DNA of 64,000 nucleotides from Canna indica (GCA_034359265.1 CP136891.1:51080001-51144000); one strand, 5' to 3'; shown: positions 36,543 through 48,408, counted from the stretch's first letter. Numbers and translations are program-made. Notes: generated from the sequence alone by a model not told the origin.

Positions 36543-37050
36543 CTGTAATTAAAATAGCAGTGAAGGTTGTCTAAAGCAGCAATATAATCGTCATGGTAGA
36601 GAGCATTTAAGTATTGCAAGTATTTTACCTGCAAAGCAATAGCTAAGAGTATGCTAAAGCAAGAAACATACAAATGATCAACTTACTTTGAAATGGTAGT
36701 GTAAAATTTTAAATATATAAAATAGCAGTTTATTTTTTTTAGGATTGATAACTTACGCGATGGAATTCTAGAGCAATCTTCTGCAGCTGCTTTAGAGTAG
36801 CCATAAATGAATTTAAAGGAAATGAGACAACATCCCTGAAAAGAAAAAATATGTGATGACAAAGATCCATGGACCAAGTTTGGCAGCCAAGCATCGAAAA
36901 TGATACTAACTTCTCAAGCAATTCAGCTTGTGCATTTAGGTATCCTTCTATCCGCCACCTTGATCGAAGAATTCCTAAACCATCATCACTTCTAAAATTA
37001 TTAAGCAAAGGAGAAAGAGTACCGCTTTGAGCATCATCGTCATGATTCAT
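36543..37050 (-). pseudogene. APC5: Captured exons resembling APC5 (anaphase-promoting complex subunit 5)
   Basis: Three consecutive exon-like blocks lie on the minus strand. The first, 36911 to about 37050, includes SRWRIEGYLNAQAELLE and ends at GTTAGT. The second, 36757-36835, has acceptor TTTTCAG, SFMATLKQLQKIALEFHR and donor GTAAGT. The third, 36543-36628, has acceptor TTTGCAG, YLQYLNALYHDDYIAALDNL and donor GTATAC. The reading phase is continuous across both introns. The third block strongly recalls the plant APC5 segment with the Y-L-N-L-Y-x-D-D-Y-x-A-A-L-D-N-L-H pattern. APC5 is a scaffold subunit of the nuclear ubiquitin ligase that drives mitotic exit. Only part of the gene is present, inside a transposon, so this is transduplicated sequence rather than a working gene. 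Identity is by recall. Confidence 0.65.
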
Positions 37051-37675
37051 GAAGTTTTATCTTTGAATCAACTGAAGCCTCGTTACCTGGGCAATTATTT
37101 TAATGTGAATCCTTTAATATGGCAAATATTTTACTTTTTCAAAACAAACAAAATAATGAGCTCAATATCAAAATTCAATAAAAACTTAATAGAGACACAA
37201 AAGATGACATTACATTCTAGATTTTATGAGGACCCACTGTATAACAACACAACAGAGAACCAAAATGTTGAAATGTCATATAAGTCACTGGATTGAAAAA
37301 AAAAAAAACTACCTATAACTAAAAGTTAAATCAAGACAAAAGTAAAATCTAAAAGTTAGTTCTCAATTAGGGCCTAGAATAAGACCAACATTGGGTTTCC
37401 TTTAATTAAAGGTTGTGATTGCATCACTTTCTTTATTATTTTGCCATTTAATGTTCCCGACACCAGATGGCAGTTTCTATTGCCTGCTACAGCCTCTTAT
37501 CAATGCATTTGTTAGGCTAAAGACTCTGTAGACATGATGGTGAAATGATAGCAAACAAAATAGTGATCAGAAAATTTGGCAATAAAAATACAAATTATTG
37601 TTAGAATCAACCCATAATTTTAAGACAACCAACAACACTATTTGCGAAAAGAAAAAATCTATATACTAAAAATCA

Positions 37676-37808
37676 GCAAACCTTCAAGAAATTTTGGGAG
37701 TATGTTTTTCTGCATGTGTAGCAAACTCTCTACAACTTGTGGATCATTTTCTAGGCCATATTCTTCAAGATCGGAAGATTAACAATCCAGTTCTGGATCA
37801 TCTAGTAG
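37676..37808 (-). pseudogene. Possible further captured exon (upstream of the APC5-like exons)
   Basis: The minus strand reads DDPELDC, a stop, then SSDLEEYGLENDPQVVESLL and HMQKNILPKFLEG. The acidic, Ser-rich style and its position 5' of the APC5-like exons fit an N-terminal exon of the same captured gene. The match is not clear enough to name, and one stop interrupts it. Confidence 0.35.
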
Positions 37809-37859
37809 TCCATGGTATTCTGATTCATTAAAATCATCAACATATAGGGCGCATGAACA

Positions 37860-37982
37860 TGGAGATTGAGTTCGGTGAAGGAACCTGTAGCAGGGAGATC
37901 CACTGGAGATAGTGCGCAAGACCAGTGAGATTGGAGTTCGGTGAAGGAACCTGCTGCAGGGAGATCGGCTGGAGATAGGGCA
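37860..37982. repeat. Tandem duplication of about 60 bp
   Basis: GAGTTCGGTGAAGGAACCTG followed by (T/C)(A/T)GCAGGGAGATC occurs twice, 60-65 bases apart, near the right end of the CACTA-like element. Confidence 0.7.
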
Positions 37983-38398
37983 TGTTGCTTCCGCAATGGA
38001 GATTTTGGAACGGGGCAGAAATGGGAAGGCGATGGAGTTTGGTGATTGTGAGGGAGAGAAATAGGGATGAGATCAGAGGAGATCGAAGGCGTGCGAGAGA
38101 GACTTGGTGATAGGGCTGCAGATTAATCGGAGGAGAAGGTGCGCGTCTCCGTGAAAAATGAGGGAGAAGGAAATATTAGGAGATAAGAGGCGCCGGCTGC
38201 AGCCAATTAATAAAGTTTTTTTTTAAAAAAATTTAATATGATTAAGTTTTAATGGTGATAGATTTAGAGGTTAATATTACTTATAAAATTAGAATTGAAG
38301 ACAAATTTGGTTGATTGTCTCTAAATCATATATTTAGAGACAAATAATTGTATGTTTCTAAATAATTGCCTCTACTAGAGGTTTTTGTTGTAGCGCGT

Positions 38399-38880
38399 AC
38401 GTGATTGCAGCGAGCCATCATGGATTTTCGCCATTACCATGTTTGTTCTAGGTTGGCTGATGCATTTGAGTAGTGGTCGAGAATATCCTCTCTTGTATAG
38501 TTGATCATTGAGGATGGTGTAGTAGCTTGTTATCCTCCTGAATTTGCTTGGATTAGGTTATGCTCTCGAATTTCTCCTCGTCTGAGGTAGATTATGTTTG
38601 GGGTCCTCTAGTATGTGCCTTGTTCTACTGTTCAGACCTCGGCTAGGGTGTCGACTGGATGCTTGGTTGTCCGAAGATTTGTTGAATGAACGTCCTATTG
38701 TTTTGTGGTTTCCTAGTGCTGGCGAGCTTGGACAACAGGTCAGCTCGAGTATTTTCCTCCCGAGGTATATGCTGAATCACGCAACTATCAAAGTTGGTGA
38801 TTAAAGAATGTACCAGCAAGAGGTACCTTCCGAGGGAGGGGTCCCTTGCTTGGCAAGTGCCGTTGACTTCCTCACCCTGC
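38399..38880 (-). pseudogene. Tat-type gypsy RNase H and RNase H-integrase linker
   Basis: Reading on the minus strand: VNGTCQARDPSLGRYLLLV, then FDSCVIQHIPREENTRADLL (the conserved IPREEN-ADLLSKLAS end of gypsy RNase H), then a linker with the MINYTREDIL motif near 38510, ending at the CACTA-like insertion. It belongs to the integrase at 29746-30770. At about 38880 the RNase H frame stops abruptly and plus-strand LTR sequence begins, so the rest of RT and Gag are missing. Confidence 0.8.
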
Positions 38881-39061
38881 AATATATACAGACACGACAT
38901 GTCTCAGGTAACCTAAGGTCTAATTTATATTACCTCCACCTCGACATTCCACTAACTTGAGCTTTATAGTGTCTTTTTGCAGGGGCCCCCCATCAGAGTT
39001 ACACCTGATTAGGAGACACACCTAATCGGATCGCACTGCTCCGACTCTCAAGACAGGAACA
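38881..39061 (+). mobile_element. 3' portion of a Tat-type gypsy 5' LTR
   Basis: It ends ...AGACAGGAACA immediately before a TTTGGCACC PBS. Its CAGACACGACATGTCTCAGG...ATTACCTCCACC...GAGACACACCTAATCGGA pattern matches the segment at 50486-50669. The first part of the LTR is missing at the head-to-head junction with the RNase H gene. Confidence 0.7.
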
Positions 39062-39062
39062 T

Positions 39063-39081
39063 TTGGCACCCATCATGGGGC
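39063..39081 (+). promoter_or_regulatory. Primer-binding site of the plus-strand Tat-type element
   Basis: TTGGCACCCATCATGGGGC follows the LTR end after one base. Plant Tat-type elements have TTGGCGCCCACCGTGGGGC at this position, so this copy has a few changes. Confidence 0.7.
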
Positions 39082-39481
39082 CGAGTAAATTTTACGCCCC
39101 GTAATGATTGGAACCCAGAGCCAGGCAAACGCCACCACACGTAGGCAACACCCTAGCAGCGACGCACCCTCGTGAACAACACTTGGTAAGTTACGAGCGC
39201 CGCCCTCTCATAGCATGAAGAAAGCAATCACTTGGAAAGGAGGAGGCCAGTTTCCGTCCTTCGAGGTGAGATCTCCAGCACACCTCACCTGAGAAAGGAG
39301 AAAAACCCTAGGGACACAAAGGTTGTTAAACCCCTTCTCGTAGATACGGGACCCTTCACTGAACACATCATAACAGCATGCATCCCATCCAGATTCAGGT
39401 TGCCGACCATGTTGAAGCCCAACGATGGAATGGGCGACCTGACTATACACCTTACGATGTTCAAATCTATGATGCTCCTCA
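39082..39481 (+). pseudogene. Tat-type gypsy Gag, N-terminal part
   Basis: In the frame from 39232: a basic linker, then GPFTEHIITACIPSRFRLPT and DLTIHLTMFKSMML, the start of the plant gypsy Gag (retrotransposon gag) domain. The upstream leader has frame breaks. The frame is interrupted at 39482 by the 3.4-kb solo LTR and resumes without a shift at 42890. Confidence 0.85.
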
Positions 39482-42400
39482 TGTCACACCCCAAATCTGG
39501 TATGATCGGCCAGGGTACGCCACGTACCCCGAAGCCTAACCACAAAATAAACTACCACAACATCATCACATGCAGAATCAAAATCATATAGGTAAACTTA
39601 AGAATATAAAGCATAATTTTACTTTGAGCATTTATTTTAGCAGCACAATCATCCTCGTCAACCATATAGCAACCTACAAGAAAATGCCACAACATATAAT
39701 ATGTTCAATGCAATCATCCACATGAATCACCTCTGGACCCGTCGGTCCCACATAGCCACATGGGGTAGGTAGACAGGTGGTTGCCGCACTACCACCCAAC
39801 TCAGTGTCAGCCTGTTGGGGTATGCTCTCCCCTCACCACATTGGCTCTTCCAAGCTAGCCTGTTGGGGCATACATTCCCCTCACTTGCTCGAGTCTTCGA
39901 CCTGTCTCCTTGAGGTATGTTCTCCTTGCACCAGCCGAACTTCCGGAATAAGGCCAACGCTGTCTCCTTGGGCTTCTTCCCCGCACCAATGAGGCTTCCG
40001 AAAAATACAACACACACATCATAACATCACACACGCAGGTACATATATATATAAATGAGTATATTAAGATGTGCATAATAGGTAACAAGGGTATGTCTAG
40101 GGCATCCCTCCTCCTGCCATACAATCACAACCACACACAAATATATGCATATGGAAATAGTGCTCACAAATTCAAATCTCACAGTATTCATAACAACCAT
40201 GAAATAGGAATATAACATGTCCAACATCGTAAGGAAAGAGGCAAGTATATCACGCTAACAATGTCGAAAGGAACTTCAACAGTAAATTAATGGAATGAAA
40301 CAACAAGATAGTATTTCAACATAAGGTAACACTGATGTAGGATATGATTCGCCTCATCAAACATTATAACCATGAATCATCTCAGATTGAAATCATAAAA
40401 ACATATAAAACATGATTTTTCAACTTGGCACGCAAAAATATAACGACGTCCGCCTACTGTTTTTAAAATCCGAAGGTTTGATGATGAAACAGACCTCGAC
40501 AATGAATCCAGAACGTCGATTAGGTGAAAATTCATATATAACATGAATATTTTTGCTAACTTAAAGGTCTCAAAATAATTATTTGGACTAATAGAAGAAA
40601 TGCCTTAGATTTATTTAATAAATCACTGTTATGAATGAATATATCGGTGCTACAATCCAGATAATTCAATAGTGAAATCTTAGCCCTTCATCTAAACATG
40701 ATCAAATCACAGATGCAATCACAACCCTCCATCGAACCTGATGCAATCTCAGTCTTTCATCCAACATGATGCAATCACAGCCTTACATCTATCCTGATTC
40801 AATCTCAACCTTCCATCTAACATGATGCAATCACAGCCCTCCATCTAACCTGATGTAATCTCAGTCTTCCATCTAACATGATGCAATCACAGCCTTACAT
40901 CTATCATGATGCAATCCCAGCCTTCCATCTAACATGATGCAATCACAACCTTACATCTACATGATGCAATCACAGCCTTCCATCTAACATGATGCAATCA
41001 CAGCCTTACATCTATCCTGATGCAATCCCAGCCTTCCATCTAACATGATGCAATCACAGCCTTACATCTACATGATGCAATCACAACCTTCCATCTAACA
41101 TGATGCAATCAAAACCCTCCATCTAACCTGATGTAATCTCAGTCTTTCATCTAACATGATGCAATCACAGCCCTCCATCTAACCTGATGTAATCTCAGCC
41201 TTACATCTACATGATGCAATTATAATCTTCCATCTAACATGATGTAATCACAGCCTTCCATCTAACATGATGCGATCACAGCCCTCCATCTAACCTGATG
41301 TAATCTCAATCTTTCATCTAACATGATGCAATCACAGCCCTCCATCTACATGATGCAATCTCAGCCTTTCATCTAACATGATGCAATCACAGCCCTCCAT
41401 CTAACCTGATGTAATCTCAGCCTTACATCTACATGATGCAATTATAGCCTTCCATCTAACATGATGCGATCACAGCCCTCCATCTAACCTGATGTAATCG
41501 CAGCCTTTCATCTAACATGATGCAATCACAACCCTCCATCTACTTGATGCAATCTCAGCCTTTCATCTAACATGATGCAATCACAGCCCTCCATCTAACC
41601 TGATGTAATCTCAGCCTTACATCTACATGATGCAATTACAGCCTTCCATCTAATATGATGCGATCACAGCCCTCCATCTAATATGATGTAATCTCAGCCT
41701 TTCATTTAACATGATGCAATCACAGCCCTCCATCTATATGATGCAATCTCAGCCCTTCTCCCAAGCATGATGTAATCTCAGCCCTTCATTTAAAACACCT
41801 CATCTTCCTCATCCAACTAGGGTTACCAGCCACCTTCCTCCCCCAGCAGCCGCCGCCGCCGCCGCCATCCTCTGCTTCGGCCGGTTAGGTCACATGGGGG
41901 AAACCCGCCGCCGATGTCGGCGCCAGCAACGCGTCGTCGCCACCTCGGCGGCGACATCCCATTTGCCACGCACGATAGCCCTCCACAAGCTGTTGTATTT
42001 GGCGGCGGCAACCCGCGTGCATGGCAGCGACGCCTTGCCAACGCTGCTGCTCACCGCGATGCCTCGCCAGGAGCCGCCCGCCTCGGCCCTCTCAGGCCAA
42101 TCGTGGTCTGGCAGTGGCAGCCTGTGATCGCTAGCGAGCAACTCTACCGTGAACGTAGAATCATGTGCGGCACCATCTCGCCCCTACGAGTAGTTCGCTG
42201 GAAAGATCGACGTAAAACACAAGATCCTACAATAATTATTTTTAAATTCTGAATTTAATAGAAGCAATAACACGTTGAATCTCGGAGAACCACAAAACAA
42301 TTCCATACCCACAAATCGATAGAATATTTAAGCGAAATCTCATCCTAAATCCATATCATGATGAAAAAATGGGGGAAAAAGGGCCAATCCACTCACCTCT

Positions 42401-42884
42401 TTGGAGAAGATGAAAGGGAAGAAGACGCGTAAGATCTTCCTTCAATCGACGTCGACGAACTCATGGAATTCCGGCTCCGGCGGTTCCTCCTCCTCGGCGG
42501 CGCCCTCTCTCCTCTCTCCCTTGCTTCGGGTGGTGTGCGGCTAAAAACCCCTGGCCCAACGCCCCTAGGCTCTAATTTATAGACCCCGGTTGGGTCCAAA
42601 TGACCAAAATACGCCTACTCAAATTATCCGACTTAAACAACCCATATCTCACCCGTTCTAACTCCGATTTGAGTTCCAATTGAACCGTTGAATTCCTCTT
42701 GAGACCCTATATCATCCTAGCATGATAAATCATAGAGATATAGCAAATGAAATTTTCCTAATTTTTTTTATATTAAATGCTTACCCGGGTCTAATCCCGA
42801 AGCTTCCCGCCAATCCACGCTAACTTGGGCTCACGATCCCCCGCTCAAGAATAAAATATTATTATTAAGATTTTGGATATTACA
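39482..42884 (-). mobile_element. Gypsy solo LTR (3.4 kb) with perfect TSD CCTCA
   Basis: On the plus strand it runs TGTCACACCCC...GGATATTACA, with CCTCA on both sides (39477-39481, 42885-42889). It is the same family as 24071-27163. It carries the 27-bp minisatellite (40690-41790), a GC-rich block (41830-42120) and a minus-strand TATA box (TATAAATT, 42574-42582). Its excision rejoins the Gag frame exactly. Confidence 0.92.
40690..41790. repeat. Minisatellite of 27-28 bp within the solo LTR (about 40 units)
   Basis: Alternating variants of CATCTAACATGATGCAATCA + CAGCC(T/C)T(T/A/C), with shorter CATCTACATGATG units and AACCTGATGTAATCTCAG units, form higher-order blocks. This is about 2.5 times the array length of the sister LTR at 25690. 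Confidence 0.88.
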
Positions 42885-43690
42885 CCTCAACGGAGCGACT
42901 GCTCCAATCCTGTGCATAGCCTTCTCAACCTTCCTGGAAAAGACACTTTTGTAGTTCTCCTCTTTTCCACTAGGGTCTGTATGATCTTTCGCAGAACTCA
43001 CCCGCGCCTTCACCAGCAGATTCTCCTCATCCAGGATCTACTCAAAAACCGAGGATGGCCTCCACTATGTTAGGCAAGGGCAACATGAGCCCCTAAGAGA
43101 TTATATACAAAGATTCTAGGCCGCGACTACATAAATCCCAAACATCGACCCCTGAGTAGAGCTCTTTTCTATCAAACATGGATTGAAACCTGAACACTTC
43201 ACATACCAGATCGCTCTAGCAAAGCCAAAAGACATGACCGAGTTCCAAAAGAAGGCTGCAAGTTACATAGAGATGGAAGAGCTCCAAGAGGCCGACATGC
43301 AAATTGCCAAAGACACCATCGAAGACAAGAAATGTAAAAGACCCATCATGAGGGGCGAGGATGGAGACTTTCGCGGCCCATACTTCAATCGAAGTGGAAG
43401 ATTGCCCTCCAGGCCAGTTCCCAAGTTTGATGACTACAACCCCTCAACACCAGATGAGAAACCATTCTCGAGGAGGTCCACCACCTGCAGCTGCTCAGAC
43501 CTCCTAGCGGTCCAAAAAGGTCGAAACCTTTGTCCAAAGTCGACAAGAGAAAAAGGTGCGAGTTCCACCGAACTTATGGACACACCACTAAAGAGTGCAT
43601 AGTGCTCCGAGATCAAATCGAACAGCTGATTAGGGATGGTCGCCTTGATCACTACATCCGACACGAACGAAGCCATAACCGAAATCTGTT
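42885..43690 (+). pseudogene. Tat-type gypsy Gag, central and zinc-knuckle part
   Basis: It continues the Gag domain: NGATAPILCIAFSTF, an in-frame TAG, FAELTRAFTSRFSSSR, HYVRQGQHEPLRDYIQRF (about 43060-43115), then the open frame 43183-43602 with FQKKAASYIEMEELQEADMQ. In another frame near 43560-43660 lies CEFHRTYGHTTKECIVLRDQ, the gypsy CX2-CX4HX4C-like knuckle region. Frameshifts and stops make it non-functional. It ends where a TGTTGG-family element begins and seems to resume at 48409. Confidence 0.85.
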
Positions 43691-44294
43691 GTTCAAATGT
43701 CCACAATAGTGTGGGTTTTTGAAATTGGATTTCAAAACTTTAAAGTATCGTTCTTTCCAAATATTCATTTTTCCGATACTTTGATTTTTGGTCCAATCTT
43801 CGAATGGGACTTCAAGTATGATATTTTGAATTCACATTTGGTATCGTTCTACTCATGTGATGAGAAAAATCATTTCCAAAATAATTTTTGACTCCTTGAT
43901 CGATACATGAAAATATCAATACTTAAGCCTATACATGATTTCTAGACTTGGAATGTATTTATCATCTAATGCTATCATGTATGATTTACTCTCATATTAG
44001 ATATTTGATTTTTCATCCCTTTAGTTGAGATTTTCATGTTTCATGAAAAATAGTTTTAGAGTCTCAACTTTGACTATAGGTTGACTTTTCTTGCCCTTTT
44101 TGATTGATGTCAAAAGGGGGAAAAAAATATAGGTAAAATGGAAGAAAATATAGGAAAACCATGCATATAGATAGGGGGAGTTTATTTTCATAGATATGCA
44201 TATTGATAGGGGTAGAAATCCCATGTTTGATATCATTTGTGCTTGAATGATATATTTTCTTAAGGATGTTTGTCATCATAAAAAAGGTGGAGAT
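43691..44294 (+). other. Non-coding internal region of a TGTTGG-family element
   Basis: This is the reverse complement, with drift, of 8292-8900: the GATTGATGTCAAAAGGGGG, AAAACCATGCATATAGATAG and GGGGGAGTTTATTTTCATAG blocks. It ends in AAAAAAGGTGGAGAT, the polypurine tract before the LTR at 44295. Its left border with Gag is approximate. Confidence 0.65.
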
Positions 44295-45907
44295 TGTTGG
44301 CCTAAGGTTTTCTACCTTGGTCTTAATCTCGGTTTTGATGATAACAAACTTGTAACTAATGTCTCATTGAGAAATTTTTCAGGTTCCAAGTCGGTTAGCG
44401 CTCGACGTCCCCGATCGAAAAAATCGGAGAAATTGGCAAGAATGCTCGGGATTCTTCGGGAAGTTAGAGTTTAGGTTTAGGGTGTCTAGCATGTGTTGTA
44501 ATCCTCTTTTATGATGCAAAGAAACCAAAAACTAAACTCGAACCCCAAAACATGAAAACCCGAAAACTGCCCTGAAATTCAATAAGCCTAGGGAGCTCCT
44601 TGGAGGGCTATATGACCTAGATATTTTCTTGACATAAAAAATGACGATAATTGTTCCTTGGGTTAAAACTAGATAATGAGGTATTTTTAATGATTGTTTG
44701 GAAGCCTTTAGCCTACCCATACTTGATCCGGAAGATTAGAAAATTTCTATTTTTCGGAAATTTGTACTAGACCCCAAAAACTATATTTTGATTCTTAAGG
44801 ATTTTGATTTTTTAGATATTTTTATTGAATCCAAATGGGAGGGTAATCCTTATATAACATTTATGTTTTAAAGTTATTAACTTAAAGTTAAGAAATGTTA
44901 TATAAGTAGACTTAGCAAAGACCGAACCCAGAAACGAGCAAACGAGCAAAAAAATCAACAAACTGGGCTGATTTTTCCAGTTTTGGTCGACCGGTCGGTC
45001 GACTGAACGGTGCCCGAAATGGGCAGAAGCCATCCGGTCGCTAGGTGGTCGCTTGGTCGATTGATTGACGATCGACCGACTTGCGACCGGATGGCGAAAA
45101 CGGCTAGTTTTCCGCCCGTTGAGTTGGCTATTTCATGCCATCTCCTCAAGGCTTATAAATAGAAGTCTTAGCAAGCCTTCCACCCTTTATCCAACATACT
45201 TTGAGCCATATTTTGATGATCCTTGAGCTTAATTGAGCCACCATTCTTGAAAACTCTAGTTTGATCTCTCATCTCCTGACATAGCCTTCAAGCTTCATCA
45301 ATTCATCAATTTGAGGCATCAAGAGGACTAGAGAGTTTCTTTTGGAGTTAAGTATTTGTTGTTTGATTTATTGCTCCATTAGTTGTTGTATTTTCTTGTT
45401 TATTTCATTGTATTTGAGCTTGTGAAGACCTAGGTTGTTAGGTCTTGAAATTGGATGGTTGCCTTTGTGTTTGAGGCTTAATTCCATCGGTGTAAACATA
45501 GTTTACTAGGATTGATTGAGTTATCCCTTAGGTTGAGGTGGGAGAGTGCTTTCGGTAGAAAGGCAGGATGCTTCCGGGTGTGGAAGTGCTTTCGGTTTGA
45601 GAGCGGAGACTTTCCGGTGTAAAATCCTCTTTGTAAGGGAAACAATATAATCTAGTAAACTTAGTTTGGAAATCCTAAGTGGGGTGCTTAGGTAGTGGAG
45701 TAGGCATTGGGCCCGAACAACTATAAATCATTGTGTTAGCATTGATATCTTGTTTGTATTAATTGCTTTATCATTTATCATTTCTGCATTTAGTCATTCA
45801 ATCGTGAATTGCCTAAGTAATCTAAGAAATGTTTAAAATCGAATTTAGGCGATAAGATTAGTTAACACACTATTCACCCCCCCTCTAGTGTAGCCATTTC
45901 ACCAACA
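44295..45907 (+). mobile_element. TGTTGG-family 3' LTR (1,613 bp)
   Basis: TGTTGGCCTAAGG at the start follows a polypurine tract, and it ends with CACACTATTCACCCCCCCTC...CCAACA. TATA box TATAAATA is at 45154-45161, and GGTCGACCGGTCGGTCGACT-type palindromes are at 44985-45090. It lies inside an inverted LTR of the same family, whose sequence resumes at 45908 (CCTACTCCACTACC). The 5' LTR of this element is absent. Confidence 0.88.
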
Positions 45908-48408
45908 CCTACTCCACTACCTTGGCTTCTCACCACAGATTTCTAAACTTAACACTTAATAGATGTAATATTTTCCTAAGAATACAATGAGGACTTAATT
46001 CTCAACCCTTTGAGAAAGCCTCAACACCTATTCTCTAGCAAAACAAAACCCTATAACAACACTAAGATGTTTACAAGCACACCTGTTGGCCTAAGGTTTT
46101 TAACCTTGGTCTTAATCTCGATTTTGATGATAACAAACATGGAACTAATGATTTCATGGAGAGTTATTTTCAGGTTCCATATCGGTTAGCGCACGACGTT
46201 CCCGATCGGAAAAATTGGAGAAATCGGCAAGGATGCTCGTCGACGCTCGGGATTCTTCGGAAAGTTAGAGTTTAGGTTTATGGTGTCTAGCATGTGTTGT
46301 AAATTCTCATGATGATGCAAATAACCCAAAATACCAAACCCGAACTCCAAAATATGAAAAATCAGAAAAATAAAAAATGATCCTGAAAATTAAAAAACCC
46401 CAAAATCGGAGCTCCTTGGAGGGCTATATGACCTAGACATTTTCTTGGCACCAAAAGTCCCAGTAATTGTTCCTTAGGTAAAAACTAGATAACGAGATAG
46501 TTTTAAGGATTTTTTGGAAGCCTTTAGCCTACCCGTATTTGACCTAGAAGATTATAAAAATTCCATTTTTCGAAACTTTGTACTAGACCCTAAAAGTTAG
46601 ATTTTGATTATTAAGGATTTTGATTTTTTAGATATTTTTATTAAATCAAAATGGAGGGTAATCCTTATATAACATTTATGTTTATTAACTTAAAATCAAG
46701 AAATATTATATAAGAGGACTTAGCGAAGACCGAACCTAGAAACGAACAAACGAACAGAAAAATTAGCAAACTGGGTTGATTTTTCCAATTTTGGTCGATC
46801 GGTCGTTCCACCGAAAGCTGCCCAAAAGTGGAAGAATGCATTCGTTCGATCGGCGGTTGCTCGATCGATCGATCGACGGAAAACGACTCTATTTCGAGCC
46901 GTTGAGTGCTGTTTTGGGTCTCTACCTTCATGGCCTATAAATACAAGCCTTTGAGTTCCTTCCATCATTATCTAAGCTTCCATGGAGCCATATTTTGAAG
47001 ATCTTTGTGCTTGATTGAGCCACCATTCTTGAAACCCTAGTTTTATCTCTCCATTCCTTGATATAGCCTTCAAAGCTTCATCTATTCATCACCTTGAGAC
47101 ATCAAGAGGACTAGGGTTTATTGTGGAGATAAGTATTTTATTGTTTGATTTATTGCTCCATTTAGTGTTGTATTTTCTTGTTTATTTCTTTGTATTTGAG
47201 TTAGTGTAAGACCTAGAGTGCAGGTCTTGAAATTGGATGATAACCTTGGTGTTTGAGGTTTAAATCCACTGGTGTAAACGTAGTTTGCTAGGATTAGTTG
47301 AGTTGTCCTTAGGGTTGAGGTGGGAGAGTTCTCTCAGTAGGAAGACGGGATACTTCCGGGTGTGGATGTGCCTTCGGTTTGAGAGCGGAGACTTTTCGGT
47401 GTAAAGTCCTCATTGTAAGAAAACTAATTAATCTAGTAAAACTTGTTTGGAAATTCTTAGTGGGGTGCTTAGGTAGTGGAGTAGGCATTGGGCCGGACCA
47501 CTATAAATCAAAGTGTTAGCATTGTTTCCTTTGTGTATTGAATTATTAATTGTTTATCTTTCTTCCGCTTGCTATATAACTTGTGAATTGCCTAAGTAGT
47601 TTAAGAAACGTTTAAAATCGGAATTAGGTGAAAAGATTAGTAAACATACTATTCACCCCCTCTCTAGTGTAGGCCATTTCACCAACAACACCTTGCAAGC
47701 TACTTCAAGAATTCGAAATAAACAACAATGAAAAATAAGTTTAAAGGAGCTTAAATGAGAAGACCACCACTTGAGAGATTGAGAATGGAGAACTAGGGCT
47801 TATGAATCACTCTTGAAAGCTCAATCACTTGGAAATTAACTCAATAGAATAGTAGAGAAGGTAGGTGGAAGAATTAAGGCTTGTATTTATAAGCCTTGAA
47901 GTGAAGGGGATGTTATAGCCCGTTGCAATGGATAAATTTCTATTCGTTGCGTCCATCGGCCGATCGTCCGGTCGAATGTTCGGTTGACCAAACATGTAAT
48001 CGGTCGTCAACTAAAAGCTTTTTGTGGAATTTTGCCTGAACACGGTCGATCGTCGATCCTAGGTCGACCGACCGACCCTTCGACCGAAACACATTTATCG
48101 GCTTGATTTTGCTAATTTTTACTGTCGGTTTCCATTTTTAGGTCTAGTCTTGGATTTTGACTTAGGACACGGTATAAATGGGTTTGGTTGATGTCTTAGG
48201 GGCATATTACAATCATTTCTAATCCTAAACATAGGTTTTCACTCGATAGACTACGAAGTGTTTTAACTCGACTTTTCGTAGTTTTCTGAATGAACTTTGT
48301 AGGCTTATCGTTCTATCAACCTGAACTCAAAACTAAGCAAATGAGTTAGTTTAATGTTTGTTATCATCAAAATAGAGAGTGAGGCCTAGGTTGAACCCTT
48401 GGGCCAAC
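45908..48408 (-). mobile_element. Inverted TGTTGG-family LTR, split by another copy
   Basis: The two parts, 45908-46083 and 47688-48408, together form a minus-oriented LTR. Its 5' end is at 48408 (minus TGTTGGCCC) and it lacks its 3' terminus. The TATA box (minus) is at 47884-47891 and GGTCGACCGACC-type palindromes are at 47955-48085. The sequence between the parts is a complete solo LTR of the same family with TSD ACACC. To the right, gypsy Gag resumes at 48409. Confidence 0.8.
46084..47687 (+). mobile_element. TGTTGG-family solo LTR with perfect TSD ACACC
   Basis: It runs from TGTTGGCCTAAGG to CCAACA (1,604 bp) and is flanked by ACACC at 46079-46083 and 47688-47692. TATA box TATAAATA is at 46936-46943. 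GGTCGATCGGTCG/CGATCGATCGATCG palindromes are at 46793-46877. It is nested in an inverted LTR of its own family. Confidence 0.92.

Larger units (their letters stand above)
30771..38395. mobile_element. CACTA-like transposon carrying host-gene exons
   Basis: Termini are TACTACAATAAAAG on the left and TTTTTGTTGTAGCG on the right, an imperfect inverted pair derivable from CACTACAACAAAA. Both ends have subterminal TAGAGACAAA/CCTCTAAAAATATT repeats. Removing 30771-38398 rejoins the minus-strand gypsy integrase with its frame continuing across the site. The flanks then show ATG (30768-30770) and ACG (38399-38401), a plausible 3-bp TSD with a CpG change, leaving three extra bases on the right. No transposase was seen. 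It carries APC5-like exons (36543-37050) and is itself split by a solo LTR at 33981-36343. Confidence 0.7.

Noticed and set aside
40690..41790. Regular short repeats reminiscent of a CRISPR array
   Set aside because: The units are contiguous variants of one monomer with no unique spacers, and they sit inside a plant gypsy LTR. This is a minisatellite.
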